From Pseudomonadota bacterium (GTDB taxonomy: Bacteria; Pseudomonadota; Alphaproteobacteria; Rhizobiales; Beijerinckiaceae): DNA of 64,000 nucleotides. Below are positions 25,314 through 35,600 of this stretch, piece by piece. How positions within the stretch are numbered: position 1 is the stretch's first letter; each line of letters opens with the position of its first letter. The stretch spans positions 11,201-75,200 of the forward strand of contig JAEXGT010000091.1 of NCBI GenBank assembly GCA_023450615.1. The letters run 5' to 3'. A program made the translations under genes and the position numbers. Below the pieces are notes generated by a model. The model had not been told where the DNA came from. It was given only the letters and a program-made list of their open reading frames with translations, and searched no databases.

Positions 25314-26432
25314 ATGCCGAATTTCTCCCCGCCGCAGGCTATATTTACCTATATGCACTACAAATACAGCGCGCCCCTTCCATATACCCTAGGAAACCAA
25401 GGTAGCGCCCGCCACGATCTTGCAGGGCGAGATTTCTCTCTAGATGCAATCCGCGCCATTGCGACCTTAATGGTAGTATTCGCCCATGCGGCTGCGTTTG
25501 GGTCGGCAGAAAGTGGTGAACGATGGAATGCCGTCAACGCTTTCCAGAGCTTCGCAAGAAGTGGTGTTCCGCTATTTTTTATGGTCACCGGGTGCCTTCT
25601 TTTAGGCCGAGAGCACACCCCTCGGGCCTTGTTCAAGCGTATCTGGAAAGTCGCACTACCGCTTGTACTATGGTCGTTCATCTATTTGTCTTGGTATACT
25701 TATGATGGCACCAATACAAAAGCATGGATTACAACCATATTACGACAGCCGGTCGCGCCTCATCTCTGGTTTCTTTATGTCTTGATTGGGGCGTATCCGT
25801 TCATTCCCATGCTTTCAGCCTTTTACAAGCATGGCACCCTTGACAATCACGTTCTCGCTGTCGGCACTTGGTTCTTTGGAACAAGCCTCATCGTATTCTT
25901 GTCCTACCTTAACGACATGGCCGTGCTCGGCATATTCTTTACCTTCATGCCGATCTACGCGGGCTACATTTTCACAGGAGCAATGCTTACTCGCTACGTC
26001 CCTCGCACACAGATTATCGCCTGCTTCGCCACTCTTGTCTGGGTGGGGATGACGTATGCAACGAGCCTCCTTGCGACCTATTGGGCTCTTCGCACTGGCG
26101 TCCGCAATGGACTGTTCTACGAATATTGGGCACCGAGCGTTCTCCTTGGCTCGCTTGGTGCCTTCGTCGCGATCCGAGATTTAATTGCTCCCGTCCTGAG
26201 CAGGTCAGAGTTCATTCGTAAGGGCATCTCTCAGATTGCCGAAGCCAGCTTTGGGATATACTTCGTCCATTTCCTTGCACTGTATGTGCTGCAGAAGATA
26301 GGGATAACCTATGCAACAGGGAATAGTTGGATTTGGCTCCCGGTCACAACGATCGCAGCTATGACCTTGAGCTTCATCGTTATTCGCATCCTCCAGAAAG
26401 TTCCTTACGCAAGAACTGCGCTGTGCCCCTAA
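25314..26432 (+). CDS. Acyltransferase 3 family membrane protein (O-antigen/surface-glycan acetylase type)
   Basis: 372 residues if ATG 25314 is used; ATG 25353 gives 359 and is equally possible, since neither has a good ribosome-binding site. The opening LDAIRAIATLMVVFAHAAAF carries the conserved Arg and His of the family, followed by about ten membrane helices (for example LWFLYVLIGAYPFIPML). Such enzymes move acetyl groups from the cytoplasm onto surface polysaccharides. It is the only rightward gene inside the leftward late/lysis block, lies beside tail-fibre genes and has more AT than its neighbours, all typical of a lysogenic-conversion moron that alters the phage receptor. Confidence 0.85.
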   Translation: MPNFSPPQAIFTYMHYKYSAPLPYTLGNQGSARHDLAGRDFSLDAIRAIATLMVVFAHAAAFGSAESGERWNAVNAFQSFARSGVPLFFMVTGCLLLGREHTPRALFKRIWKVALPLVLWSFIYLSWYTYDGTNTKAWITTILRQPVAPHLWFLYVLIGAYPFIPMLSAFYKHGTLDNHVLAVGTWFFGTSLIVFLSYLNDMAVLGIFFTFMPIYAGYIFTGAMLTRYVPRTQIIACFATLVWVGMTYATSLLATYWALRTGVRNGLFYEYWAPSVLLGSLGAFVAIRDLIAPVLSRSEFIRKGISQIAEASFGIYFVHFLALYVLQKIGITYATGNSWIWLPVTTIAAMTLSFIVIRILQKVPYARTALCP

Positions 26433-26485
26433 ACGTAACCATTCAATGCGGAACGAGCGGCTGAACATCCAAAGGTGATGCACTG

Positions 26486-26899
26486 CTAGATAGTTGGCGC
26501 TAGAAGTTCAGACGCCCGCTCTGCACCGTAGGCGTCCTCTGCCGCACCAAGAAGATCAGCCCAAAATTCATCATCTGGTGATAGATATTCAGCGGCATCG
26601 AAGATCGCCTGCAAGCGTGGCGCGAAGCTGGCCCTGATCTGCAGATAGGCATCGTACTCTGCGTCGGTCATCTTGCGGAACATCGGGGCCTTATACACCC
26701 GAACAGGGAGTTCTGGTTCTTGCGACGGCGGCAGGTCACTAACGCGATTATCGAGCCACTTAGCTCGATTGGCTTTAGCTGAAGCTTCTTGATAGGTGAT
26801 TTCGTCTACGACGATCGCATCGTCGGCCACCACATTGCTGGCAATGGCTGTCGTGATCACGCCATTCGCATCAACGATTATCTGATAGATCATTGGCAA
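26486..26899 (-). CDS. Putative tail-fibre assembly/accessory protein
   Basis: 137 residues. An N-terminal beta part (IYQIIVDANGVITTAIAS) is followed by a helical acidic part (MTDAEYDAYLQIRASFAPRL, ADLLGAAEDAYGAERASEL). Such short proteins after the fibre gene often act in fibre assembly. It overlaps the stop of the upstream fibre gene by ten bases. No named family is recognised. Confidence 0.55.
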   Translation of the reverse strand: MPMIYQIIVDANGVITTAIASNVVADDAIVVDEITYQEASAKANRAKWLDNRVSDLPPSQEPELPVRVYKAPMFRKMTDAEYDAYLQIRASFAPRLQAIFDAAEYLSPDDEFWADLLGAAEDAYGAERASELLAPTI

Positions 26900-27507
26900 A
26901 CTCCTGCGATGCGCATGAACTGCGGGGTAACGATGTCGCCGGTATTGATCCTAGCTCGCAGCCATACCCGGTATGTGCTCCCAATTGTGAGCCCGGACGC
27001 GACCACACGCTGAGAAAGGAAAACACCGTGGCCGGCTCGCGCCGCCGTGATCATGCCGGGCGTTTCGGTGTTGGCGACAACTACTGTGCCACCTGTGGTC
27101 TGGTTCAGCACCTGCCCCGCGATGTAACAATAAATTCCGGCTGTCGCAGGGAGGTTGAAAGTACATTGAACTGTGGCGTCTATCGTCGGTCCTGTGGCGA
27201 CAAAATCAACCGCAAGCCGATTTGACAGAGTGGTTGGAAGGGCTGCTTCATCGCCTCCCGTTGCACTAAAAGGGGTTGGCGTCCCATAGGGGATTACCAG
27301 CCACGCCGATCCGGTATATCGCTTGAGCACCCCTGGGGCACCACCCGATGTATCAAGCCAGATCGTGCCCTGCACTGCATAGGGTGGAGCCGTGTTCCCA
27401 CTATGGCACGACAGGAGGGCGTTTAGGGCAGCGTTATCACGCGCCGCGTAATCGGTCGGCGTGGCAGGCCCCACAATCGGGACGCTCCAGGTAGTTGCTT
27501 GGCTCAT
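26890..27507 (-). CDS. Putative tail fibre / receptor-binding protein
   Basis: 205 residues, beta-rich and glycine/threonine-rich (GTIWLDTSGGAPGVLKRYTG and LNQTTGGTVVVANTETPG), as in small phage tail-tip or fibre heads. The start MSQATTWSVPIVGPATPTDYAARDN resembles N-termini of fibre proteins that dock on the tail. It follows the J-like protein by three bases. With the adjacent acyltransferase it probably concerns surface-glycan recognition, which is inference. Confidence 0.6.
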   Translation of the reverse strand: MSQATTWSVPIVGPATPTDYAARDNAALNALLSCHSGNTAPPYAVQGTIWLDTSGGAPGVLKRYTGSAWLVIPYGTPTPFSATGGDEAALPTTLSNRLAVDFVATGPTIDATVQCTFNLPATAGIYCYIAGQVLNQTTGGTVVVANTETPGMITAARAGHGVFLSQRVVASGLTIGSTYRVWLRARINTGDIVTPQFMRIAGVCQ

Positions 27508-27510
27508 ATC

Positions 27511-30500
27511 TTAGGTTTCCTTTCGCCCAAATCCGACTGCGACGAAGTCGAAGGTGCGTGCGACTGCCGTGCCGGCGCTGTTGAAGAAGTCGTTGGAGTT
27601 GAAGAAGCGGATGTTGAAGCCGGTCTCATCCTTGTTGGTGATCTCGTAGCGGTCGCCGGTCTGCATGCCTTGCGCCGTGATACCCAGGCCCTTCAGCCCG
27701 AGGAACGGCGGGATGAATTCGACCCGCAGGCCCGCAACCGGAGCCGCAAGGTCATCGCCTCCCTCGTGGCGGTCAGGCATATCGACCGACACTTCAAGCC
27801 GACGAACGATCGGAGAAATACCGAACTGGTAGCTCATGAGGCGCAGGCGGAACTGGAACGCACGTGCTGTCACATCACCGACAATGACTTGCTTCCATTC
27901 AGACCAGATCGGCGCGTCTGACGGGTTCCCATTGGTGGAGCGGTACTCAAGGCGAGCATCCCAGGTTGCCGCGGGCTCGGTCTGGAAAAAGTCCTCACGA
28001 TCGAAGACATCCGTCCAGATGAACATATTTGTCGAAAGGTTGAGGCCGAAGGCATCCACCAAAGCGGAAAGCCGGGAGGTAAAGACGGCACCGAGATCGA
28101 CGGACTGAGCGAACGAATAGATGCCCTCGCCGTACAAGCCGATGCCGGTCGCGAACCCCAGGAAGAAATCTCCGGAGAAGAACCAATTGGAACGCCCGAA
28201 GATGTTGTCGGCGTAGCCAAGCTGAAGCCCTCCCAGGCCACCGTTGACGACGATGCCGGTCTTCACGCCGGGGAAGGTGGGCGACTCGAGCAGCTCTTCG
28301 ACCGCGTTGAGCTTGCTGATTGCGGCAACATTCGACACGATCGCCGCAGGGTTTCGGCTTAGGATGCCTTGGGTTGTGACCGCCTTCACAAGATATGTGC
28401 CCACGGCAGCCGGTACTTGCTCGGTGGTAGCCGTGGTTTTTTCAACCAGCGGCACCGCAGAGCCCCAGGTCACGCCGGACATCTGGGGAGAGAACCGGAC
28501 TTCATAGTGTGAGAGGATCGGCGAGGCTGCCGCATCCCAGGTCAGCCGCATGTAGTCGCCGACAACCGACGCGGCGAACCCCGTTATGTCAGGCGGCGGG
28601 GCCTGGAGCCCTAGAACCGGCACGTTTCTGAGATAGACCCAGACTGAACCTTCCAAAGCCGTATAGACTGCCCGCACACGGAAATCGACCGTGCTCGGCG
28701 GAAGGTCATCGATATCGATGGATGAACCAGCCGTCGCACCTGCGGGAAGCCAAAAGCCATCAGTTGCCGACGTCTCGATCGTGACGTCCGGATCACGCCA
28801 GCTATCGACCACCGATCCTGGTTGGACCCGATACTCGACCTCGTACAGTAGCGCCCTCCAATCAATGGACTTTGTCCAGCTTACTGTCGCCGCATTCCCT
28901 GGCTTGCCGGTGTCGTCTATATAAACACGCTCGGCGAAGGCGAAATTGGTCGGCGGGGGTATATCTTCTGTCGGGCGGCCCTCGTCGTTAGGGCTCTCCT
29001 CTTCCGTCGCCCCGATCTCAGCCCATACCTGAGGCGCGTCGATCACAGCTTCAACGTCGATCCGATCGCGCCCTGATGGCTTGGCGGATTTGACGAGGTA
29101 GTTGCGCTGCAGAAACGTCACAGGCCCGATGAGCGCAGTGGTGGCCTCCATATTGCTAAGAGCCAGGACGCTCCCCAGTGGGAGCCCGGTTTGGCTTTCC
29201 ACCAGCGCTCTCGACCCAGCATCAAGCGCGAGCTCATCTGATGCTCCACCTTGCCCTGCTAGTGCGACCGGCCCCCATTCGCGACCGCTGCGATCGCGGA
29301 TGATGAGATGATCGCCGGGGGTGTAGGGCACGTTCCGGTCAAGAATGAGCGTGTTTCCAGTTACGGCTAGAATACCGACCGGTTTCGCCTTGCTCGCAAA
29401 CCAAATCTCGACAGCAATGCTGTCGCCACGCTTGTAAATTCGGGCATCGTGCTCGGTGGTGAAGCGGACGGTCTGGCGCCGGAAGAAGGCGCTTGCCGCC
29501 AACCAACGGGCGATATGCCGTGCATGGCCGTCGCCGGTCACGCCGAACAGATGTCGGCGGGTCGGGGTGATTGACTTCGTGCCGTAATAGATATCCGGCA
29601 ACTCGATCGGCCGCTTCGGATCGCCCGCGAGATGATAGTCCGCCACGACATGCGCAGAGCCATCATCGGGATCGGTGTCGAAGGCGATTCCAGACGACCC
29701 CTTCACGATCTGGCGCGAACTAATCACATGGCGCCTGGCGTCGGTCGGATTATCGCGCACGAGCGACCAGATCCTGCCCATATGGACAGGCTCAGACCGG
29801 AAAGGCAGAAGAACTGCGCAGGCCACGTTCCAGACGCTATCAGGTCCTCTGATTACACCGTCGAAGGTATCATACCTGTTGACCGTGTCGGCGTAGAATT
29901 TGGCTGTTTCCTTGTCGAAGGCGCTATCGGGAATGCCCCCGCCGTAAACCGTGTTCCGCATCACATCGGCATAAACCCAGACGGCCTTTCGGGTGGCCTG
30001 TTCGACCCATGCCGATCCGTTCCAAACCGGAATAATGCCGGTGGCCTCAATCTGAACGTCCGCGAAGGAGGTCACACCGAGGGCAGCATTGGAGCGGACA
30101 ACAATCGCGACTTGTGTGACTTTCGACCGGACGGTGCTGTCCGGCGTATGCCCCCGAAGCGCGTCCCAGTTCAGGGCATTGGATACGTTTGACACGCGGT
30201 CATTGAAGGGCGTGTTGTTGTAGTTGTTACGCCCCCGAACCGCATAGCGCCCCTCGGGCACGGAGAAGATGCGCGTGAACCGCAGCGGGCGACGGCTCTT
30301 CATCTCCTGACCAAACCAGTCAAGGGTTTTCCATGGTCCGACAACGCCACCCGTATCATTCACCTGCGCATATTGGAATTCCCAACCGATGGCGGCTGGC
30401 CCCTCCTGTGCGCCCTTCGAGTTGACATAGTTCGTCATCGCGCCCTGCGGCGCACTTAGATCGATCTGGATCTTATTTACAGTTACGCCTGGAGCCGAGA

Positions 30501-31359
30501 TGACAAACGGACCCGACCATGTACCAAGCACGTTGTCAGGACGAGGCAACTCGAGGCCCTGCACCGCCGAGGAGGTTACGATCCCACGCGGCACGAGCGA
30601 GCACTTCTCTCCTGGGTTGACTATCTCGACGCGGCTGCCGGCGAACGGCTCCCGAATGCCTCCGGTATCCGTCCACATGAGCTGATCGCCGATGCGGATC
30701 TTGTGGATTTTTGCCTTGCCAAGCGTCACCGTCATGAGCTTGTAGAGGATTTGGTTCTCGCCCTCATAGACGAAATAGTCCGGCTGAGAGAGATCCGGGA
30801 CAGTCCAGCACTTGCCGTAGAGGCGCGGAATGCGATCGCCAGGACGCGGCAGGTTCCCGCCACCGGAGACGCCGTAGATCGGCTTCTCTTCTTCAGGCTT
30901 GTTTGCTTTCGGCTTGAATGCATGGCTGAGTAGCGCCATGCCTCCCATGATGATGCCGGTCGACACGAGCTTGCCCAGCATCGTAAGCCCGCCACCAGCG
31001 GCAGCGAATGGTGCTCCGAGGGCTCCAATGGCGAAGGGAACGATGATCGACAATGCGATGGCAGCAACGGCCATGAGGATCGATGCCCCGCCACCCTGCC
31101 CCCCGCCCCTCGGCAGATAGGTGATCAGAACGATATCGTGCGATCCAACGCGGCGCTCATCCCATTCCGAGCGCAACACGACATCGAGGTCGTTTGCTGC
31201 GACCGGCTGTCCAATCCGGTGAACGGAGACGATGAAGGGACGTGTGTGGTCGGCCTGGCGGCGGACGATGGTCGACAGTTTACGCCGCCGACGGTCCTTA
31301 AGCCGCAAGTCCGAGCAGACCTCGGCCCCGGTGATGGTGCGCTGTGCGATAAGGGTCAT
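27511..31359 (-). CDS. Tail tip/host-specificity protein (lambda J-like, with fused I-like N-terminus)
   Basis: 1282 residues. The first 150 contain a small beta domain then a long hydrophobic block (ILMAVAAIALSIIVPFAIGA to about residue 145), as in lambda gpI. From about 155 (YGVSGGGNLPRPGDRIPRLY) the J-type tip body follows with Phage-tail_3-like features. Fibronectin-III-like repeats lie near 830-1010 (DWRALLYEVEYRV, LSHYEVRFSPQMSG), and the C-terminal 270 residues form a receptor-facing beta region. It closes the tail and contacts the host. It lies directly after the NlpC/P60 gene with a four-base overlap. Confidence 0.85.
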   Translation of the reverse strand: MTLIAQRTITGAEVCSDLRLKDRRRRKLSTIVRRQADHTRPFIVSVHRIGQPVAANDLDVVLRSEWDERRVGSHDIVLITYLPRGGGQGGGASILMAVAAIALSIIVPFAIGALGAPFAAAGGGLTMLGKLVSTGIIMGGMALLSHAFKPKANKPEEEKPIYGVSGGGNLPRPGDRIPRLYGKCWTVPDLSQPDYFVYEGENQILYKLMTVTLGKAKIHKIRIGDQLMWTDTGGIREPFAGSRVEIVNPGEKCSLVPRGIVTSSAVQGLELPRPDNVLGTWSGPFVISAPGVTVNKIQIDLSAPQGAMTNYVNSKGAQEGPAAIGWEFQYAQVNDTGGVVGPWKTLDWFGQEMKSRRPLRFTRIFSVPEGRYAVRGRNNYNNTPFNDRVSNVSNALNWDALRGHTPDSTVRSKVTQVAIVVRSNAALGVTSFADVQIEATGIIPVWNGSAWVEQATRKAVWVYADVMRNTVYGGGIPDSAFDKETAKFYADTVNRYDTFDGVIRGPDSVWNVACAVLLPFRSEPVHMGRIWSLVRDNPTDARRHVISSRQIVKGSSGIAFDTDPDDGSAHVVADYHLAGDPKRPIELPDIYYGTKSITPTRRHLFGVTGDGHARHIARWLAASAFFRRQTVRFTTEHDARIYKRGDSIAVEIWFASKAKPVGILAVTGNTLILDRNVPYTPGDHLIIRDRSGREWGPVALAGQGGASDELALDAGSRALVESQTGLPLGSVLALSNMEATTALIGPVTFLQRNYLVKSAKPSGRDRIDVEAVIDAPQVWAEIGATEEESPNDEGRPTEDIPPPTNFAFAERVYIDDTGKPGNAATVSWTKSIDWRALLYEVEYRVQPGSVVDSWRDPDVTIETSATDGFWLPAGATAGSSIDIDDLPPSTVDFRVRAVYTALEGSVWVYLRNVPVLGLQAPPPDITGFAASVVGDYMRLTWDAAASPILSHYEVRFSPQMSGVTWGSAVPLVEKTTATTEQVPAAVGTYLVKAVTTQGILSRNPAAIVSNVAAISKLNAVEELLESPTFPGVKTGIVVNGGLGGLQLGYADNIFGRSNWFFSGDFFLGFATGIGLYGEGIYSFAQSVDLGAVFTSRLSALVDAFGLNLSTNMFIWTDVFDREDFFQTEPAATWDARLEYRSTNGNPSDAPIWSEWKQVIVGDVTARAFQFRLRLMSYQFGISPIVRRLEVSVDMPDRHEGGDDLAAPVAGLRVEFIPPFLGLKGLGITAQGMQTGDRYEITNKDETGFNIRFFNSNDFFNSAGTAVARTFDFVAVGFGRKET

Positions 31360-31757
31360 GAATTGCGTCGGAAAAAGACGAGTTTCCAGCGACGGAGTTG
31401 CGTCACTTCAAGGATGGTGTCGGCCACGACGCCGTGACCGATATCAGAATGCCAGACGAGCCCGCGTCCGCAGTTGATAAGGTAGATGCCGACATGAAGA
31501 TCACGCGGTCTGCTCATGATGGCGATATCGCCATCCTGTGGAACTCCAACCTCGGCCCAAGCGGATCGTACCGGATGACCCTCGAATACTTCGCGCCGAC
31601 GCTCAGGGTGAGACACCAGGTCGTCGCTCACTATAGGCAGATCATCCACCCCGAACAGTTCCCTGCGGACGGATCGAACGAAGTGCCAGCAATTGTTCTC
31701 TTGCGTCCACGGCTTTGACACGAGAGCGTTGAGGAACGCCATGCGGACAGGCATCAT
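31356..31757 (-). CDS. NlpC/P60-type tail peptidase (lambda K-like)
   Basis: 133 residues. The family pattern is visible: an N-terminal Cys in the ENNCWHFVR segment (about residue 23), and downstream a GDIAIM strand with a catalytic-site His in LHVGIYL (about residue 87). These tail-tip enzymes cut peptidoglycan peptide bonds during DNA entry. The gene overlaps its neighbours by about four bases on each side and has the standard K position between the L-like and J-like genes. Confidence 0.75.
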   Translation of the reverse strand: MMPVRMAFLNALVSKPWTQENNCWHFVRSVRRELFGVDDLPIVSDDLVSHPERRREVFEGHPVRSAWAEVGVPQDGDIAIMSRPRDLHVGIYLINCGRGLVWHSDIGHGVVADTILEVTQLRRWKLVFFRRNS

Positions 31758-32290
31758 CTAGTGAACAGCCCCGGGTAATCATCAAGGTTATAGGTGACAC
31801 GCGGGAAAGCCTGCTCGCCCACTTCGTCAAAGCTCAAGGCGCCCTCGACGCTCGTAGCCGTCACGACGACTTGCCGCATCTTGAGCCCCGCGATCACATC
31901 CCCCGGCTCGAAACGAACATCGGACCGATAAGTGCGGTAAATAACTGAGATCGTGTTGGCCGCGCCGGCAGCCGCTTCGATGAATGGGAAGAGCAGATCC
32001 GAAACCCCATCAATGCGAACTTTTGCTGGAGTCGGGCCGTCGTCGTCATAGCCTGGGGGCGTTACGTCGAACGCGAGCGCAGTGAAGTCACACCACATAG
32101 CAGGGCGCCATGCGGTCGCTTCGGCAAACAGCGAAATGGTGCTCGCGGGTTCGACGCCTTCTTCCCCCGTCAAGATCAGGACCGGGCCGCCGAATGTCGC
32201 ATGATAGAGTTCAAGCGTGTGGAAAAGCACGACGTTCGCAGGAGCGGACGCATAGGCCTCTTCCATCGCTGAGGTGAGACGGGAGACCAT
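31754..32290 (-). CDS. Minor tail protein (DUF1833-like, lambda L position)
   Basis: 178 residues from ATG 32290, one base after the upstream stop; a GTG at 32302 would add four. It is a beta-sandwich-type protein (VVLFHTLELYHATFGGPVLI, ISVIYRTYRSDVRFEPGDVIAG). Its place between the distal-tail-like gene and the NlpC/P60 gene matches the DUF1833/gpL slot of lambda-like tail tips, where it would help form the baseplate hub. Confidence 0.68.
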   Translation of the reverse strand: MVSRLTSAMEEAYASAPANVVLFHTLELYHATFGGPVLILTGEEGVEPASTISLFAEATAWRPAMWCDFTALAFDVTPPGYDDDGPTPAKVRIDGVSDLLFPFIEAAAGAANTISVIYRTYRSDVRFEPGDVIAGLKMRQVVVTATSVEGALSFDEVGEQAFPRVTYNLDDYPGLFTR

Positions 32291-32291
32291 G

Positions 32292-32660
32292 TCAGTATCC
32301 ACGCACGAGCAAGGGTAGCGTCACGAAGACGTAAGGCACTGTAATCTCATAGGTCGGGTCCTCCCGCAGCCTGACGGTCTTTTCCGGATACGGAGCCGAA
32401 AGCCCCGGCTTCCAGACACGCATCGTCCAAGACGCCGCGCCGTGGTCGAGCGTGTCGCGAAGAAAAGCCTGGAAGGATGGGAAAAGGAACGGCTCGAAAG
32501 GGAACCGCAGATCGACCTCACTCCATGTCGTGGTTGAGCGGCGCCTGGCCCGGCCGGGGCCGTCCTCCATTTCAGTGCGGATCGGGGCTTGGTTCAGGAG
32601 ACCGATGCCCGTTCCTTCAAGAGCGGGCTCAGTCGGGAAATTCGCTGGCCAGCTTGCCAT
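32292..32660 (-). CDS. Minor/distal tail protein (lambda M position)
   Basis: 122 residues, a compact beta protein (TTTWSEVDLRFPFEPFLF, YEITVPYVFVTLPLLVRGY). It directly follows the tape-measure gene with a one-base overlap, the slot of lambda gpM or distal tail proteins joining the tail tube to the tip. Assignment is by position and size. Confidence 0.65.
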   Translation of the reverse strand: MASWPANFPTEPALEGTGIGLLNQAPIRTEMEDGPGRARRRSTTTWSEVDLRFPFEPFLFPSFQAFLRDTLDHGAASWTMRVWKPGLSAPYPEKTVRLREDPTYEITVPYVFVTLPLLVRGY

Positions 32661-35600
32661 CAGCCTCTCCCGTTGAAGCCGGTGTTGAGGGTCTTGGACA
32701 TGCGGCCGTTCCGGCTGACATCCTGCTGCAGCCGCCCCTTAACGTTTTCGTAGATCATGGTTTGGATATCGATCGTTCCGTCTTCGCGTTGCGTCGCGCG
32801 GGTTTCCACCTGGGCGCCCGACTGATTGACCACGTTGTTGTTGACCGTCACGCCCGCGCTGCCGCTTGCGCCGCCCTTGCGGATCGCGGCCACATCGTCA
32901 CGAGAGAGCACCCATTCGCCCTTTTGCAGGATTGCCGGCACCTCATCAGGGCGAAGGCCCGAGTGATAGCGCGGGGCATCGTCGTAATAGGCAGGATGGA
33001 TGATGCGCTTGAAGGAATGATCGCGGCCAACCAGCCCCCCACTGTGGAATCCGAAGCTCAGACCTGACATGTCCGGCAGAGTCCAGGATGACATTTCCAT
33101 CCCGCTCCATGATGTGCCACCGCCACCGCCGAAGAGACTGAAGAGGTTCCCGAACCCGCCACCTCCGCTGCCGCTGGAGCTTAGCGACTGACCAAGCTGA
33201 TTGATGGCTTGTCCGACTCCATTCGCCCCCTGGCCGATGGTGTCTGCGGTGCTCTCCAAGGCAGTACCGACGAGATCCCCGCCCTGCTGGGTGATGCCGC
33301 CGAGATTGGTGAGGCTTTGCGTGATCTGCGGAGTGGCGCTGGTCATAGTTTGTGACAGCGTGTCGAAGCTTCCAGAAAGCTCCTGCATGTCGGTGCCGAT
33401 TCCCCCGAGCAAGTTGTCGTTGCCAGCCTGCCCCATGAGTGCCTGCGGACCGCTACCGCGATTGATGCCAGCCCAAGGATCCCGGATGCCGCTGTCCCGG
33501 AAGCCGTACCACTGGCCGTGGCCGTTCCGCTTCATGTAATCGAGACTGAAATCGACCTGCTGCTGCCAGTTGGATGGGTCAAGCGAGATACCCTGCTTCT
33601 GAGCGACGTTGCCTAGACCGCCTCCCGTATAGAGTTGCATGACGCCAAAACTCTTGCCGTTGTCTCCGAGGGCGAAGGGGTTGAAGCCGCTTTCCTGGTT
33701 GATGCCCTTAGCTATGATGTCAGGGTCCATTCCTCGCGACAGGGCGCCAGACCGGACATATTCCTCGACTTGGCTCCTGAGCCCGCTGGTGAAGAACTTG
33801 GCGCTCACAGTGGTTGCCGCTTGCGTAGCGGCCTGAGTTGCTGCCTGCGTAATGGGCCCTACCGACGACGAAACCACTTCTGGCAGCTTGCCAAGCCCGC
33901 TGAAAGCAGCCACACCGCCTCCGTTCGCGCTTGGCATCGCCATGACATTCGAGCGGCCGCTCCCGCCTGTGAGAGCCTGCAATAGACCCGCAAATGGGTT
34001 GCTGCTCCCTCCTTGAGCGCCGAACATCCAGTCCAGCGTCATATCCAGCAGGCGATCCGCGATGCGCTCAAGCGCGTTTGCAAAAGCGTCCGCCGCCGAT
34101 TTGCCCTGGCGGAGATCGGAGATGAACCCTTTCAATGTGCCCTTCGTGAAATCGGACCACTCGGAGGCTTCGCGCAGCTGCTCCATTCTCTGCGCGGCTT
34201 GCGCAGCCTGGTCCGCCATCGCCGCAATCTGGGCACGAAGCTGCGGCGTGTCTGCCTTGCCTGCCTCCCATGCGGCATTCAGAAGCTCTTGTTCCGTGCG
34301 ATAGCGAGCAACCTCACCGGCTCCCATGCCATAGGTGGCGGCCTGTTGCTCGAGCGCCCGCGTCTGGTCTTGCGCACGGTCGATGGCGCGGGCCCATGTC
34401 TGCTCGCGCCGCTTGGCGTCGGCTTCGGCCTGTCGCTGAGCATCTTCAGCAGCTTTTTCGGCATCGCGCTGCGCAGCACGCTGCAACGCGGCATCGAGGG
34501 CTGCCTGCGCTGCGGCTCGATCTTCGCGCCCGCCAGCCTTTCCGATGGCTTCACGGTATTTCTCAATAGCTTCCTGCTGAGGGGTCAGCTTTGGCAATGC
34601 AATACGGGACAAATCCTCAAGGGCTTTGTTGAAACCTTTGATGTCACCAATGCCCTCGCCTGCTGCCCCTGCGGCCAGCCGGATCGCCTGAGTTGCCTTA
34701 TTGAGCGCCGCCTCGATCTTCGCAGCGTTCTCAGAGCCCTTCAGCAGTTCATCGCCTAGGGCCTGAATGGCCGCATTGTTCGCGGCCTCCCTCATGACGC
34801 GAGCAACTTCCTCGCGATAAGCGCGGATGTTCGGCTCGCCACGGGCTACGGACTCGTTGAGTTGATCGATAGCCTTCTGGAAGGGGGCGTATTTTGAAGC
34901 AGTTACAGTCTCGGCCCCACCAAAACCGGTCCCCATCGGGTCAACGTATGCCGGGCCAGTCGTTGTTGAGGTGGCGGCGTGCATCTCGAAAATGAGGCGC
35001 TGCAGGTCGCCCCGAAGTCGCTCGGTCTGTGCGCGCAGTTGGCCTTCTAGGACGATGCCGCTTTGAGCGGCATATTCTTCTAACCCCTTCCCAGCCTCGC
35101 CATAGGCCGAAGCGATGCTCTTGATGAGATCGGCATGCCCCTTCAGCCGGTCATCCAGCTTCTCTACCTTCTCGCCCGCTCCTGTAAAATACTGGAACAG
35201 CGCGCCACCGGCGGCGATGGCGCCGATGGTGAGCAAGCTTACAGGGCTGATGACAGACATGAACGCAGCGCCAAGGGCCTTCACTGCCCCTCGCGCACCA
35301 CCGGGCGTATCGCCGAGCACAGCGGCCATCTGCGTTCCCTGTTGGAGCGCAATGGTGAAAGGGCTTGTGCCGGCCTGAAGCTGAACCGCGATGTCCTGGA
35401 ACTGAGCAGCAAGGTTGCTGCTCTGCATGACGAGGTTGTTGTTGGCTGCCCCTAGCCCCCCGTATCGAGTCTGAAGCCTTTGAAGCGAGGCCGCGTATTG
35501 ATCGTTCGAGATGACGCCCTGCGCCAATGCTCGGTCGAATACGGACTGAGCCCGTGCCATTTGCTGGAGGGACCGGAAAGCCGGATCTACAGAGGCCACC

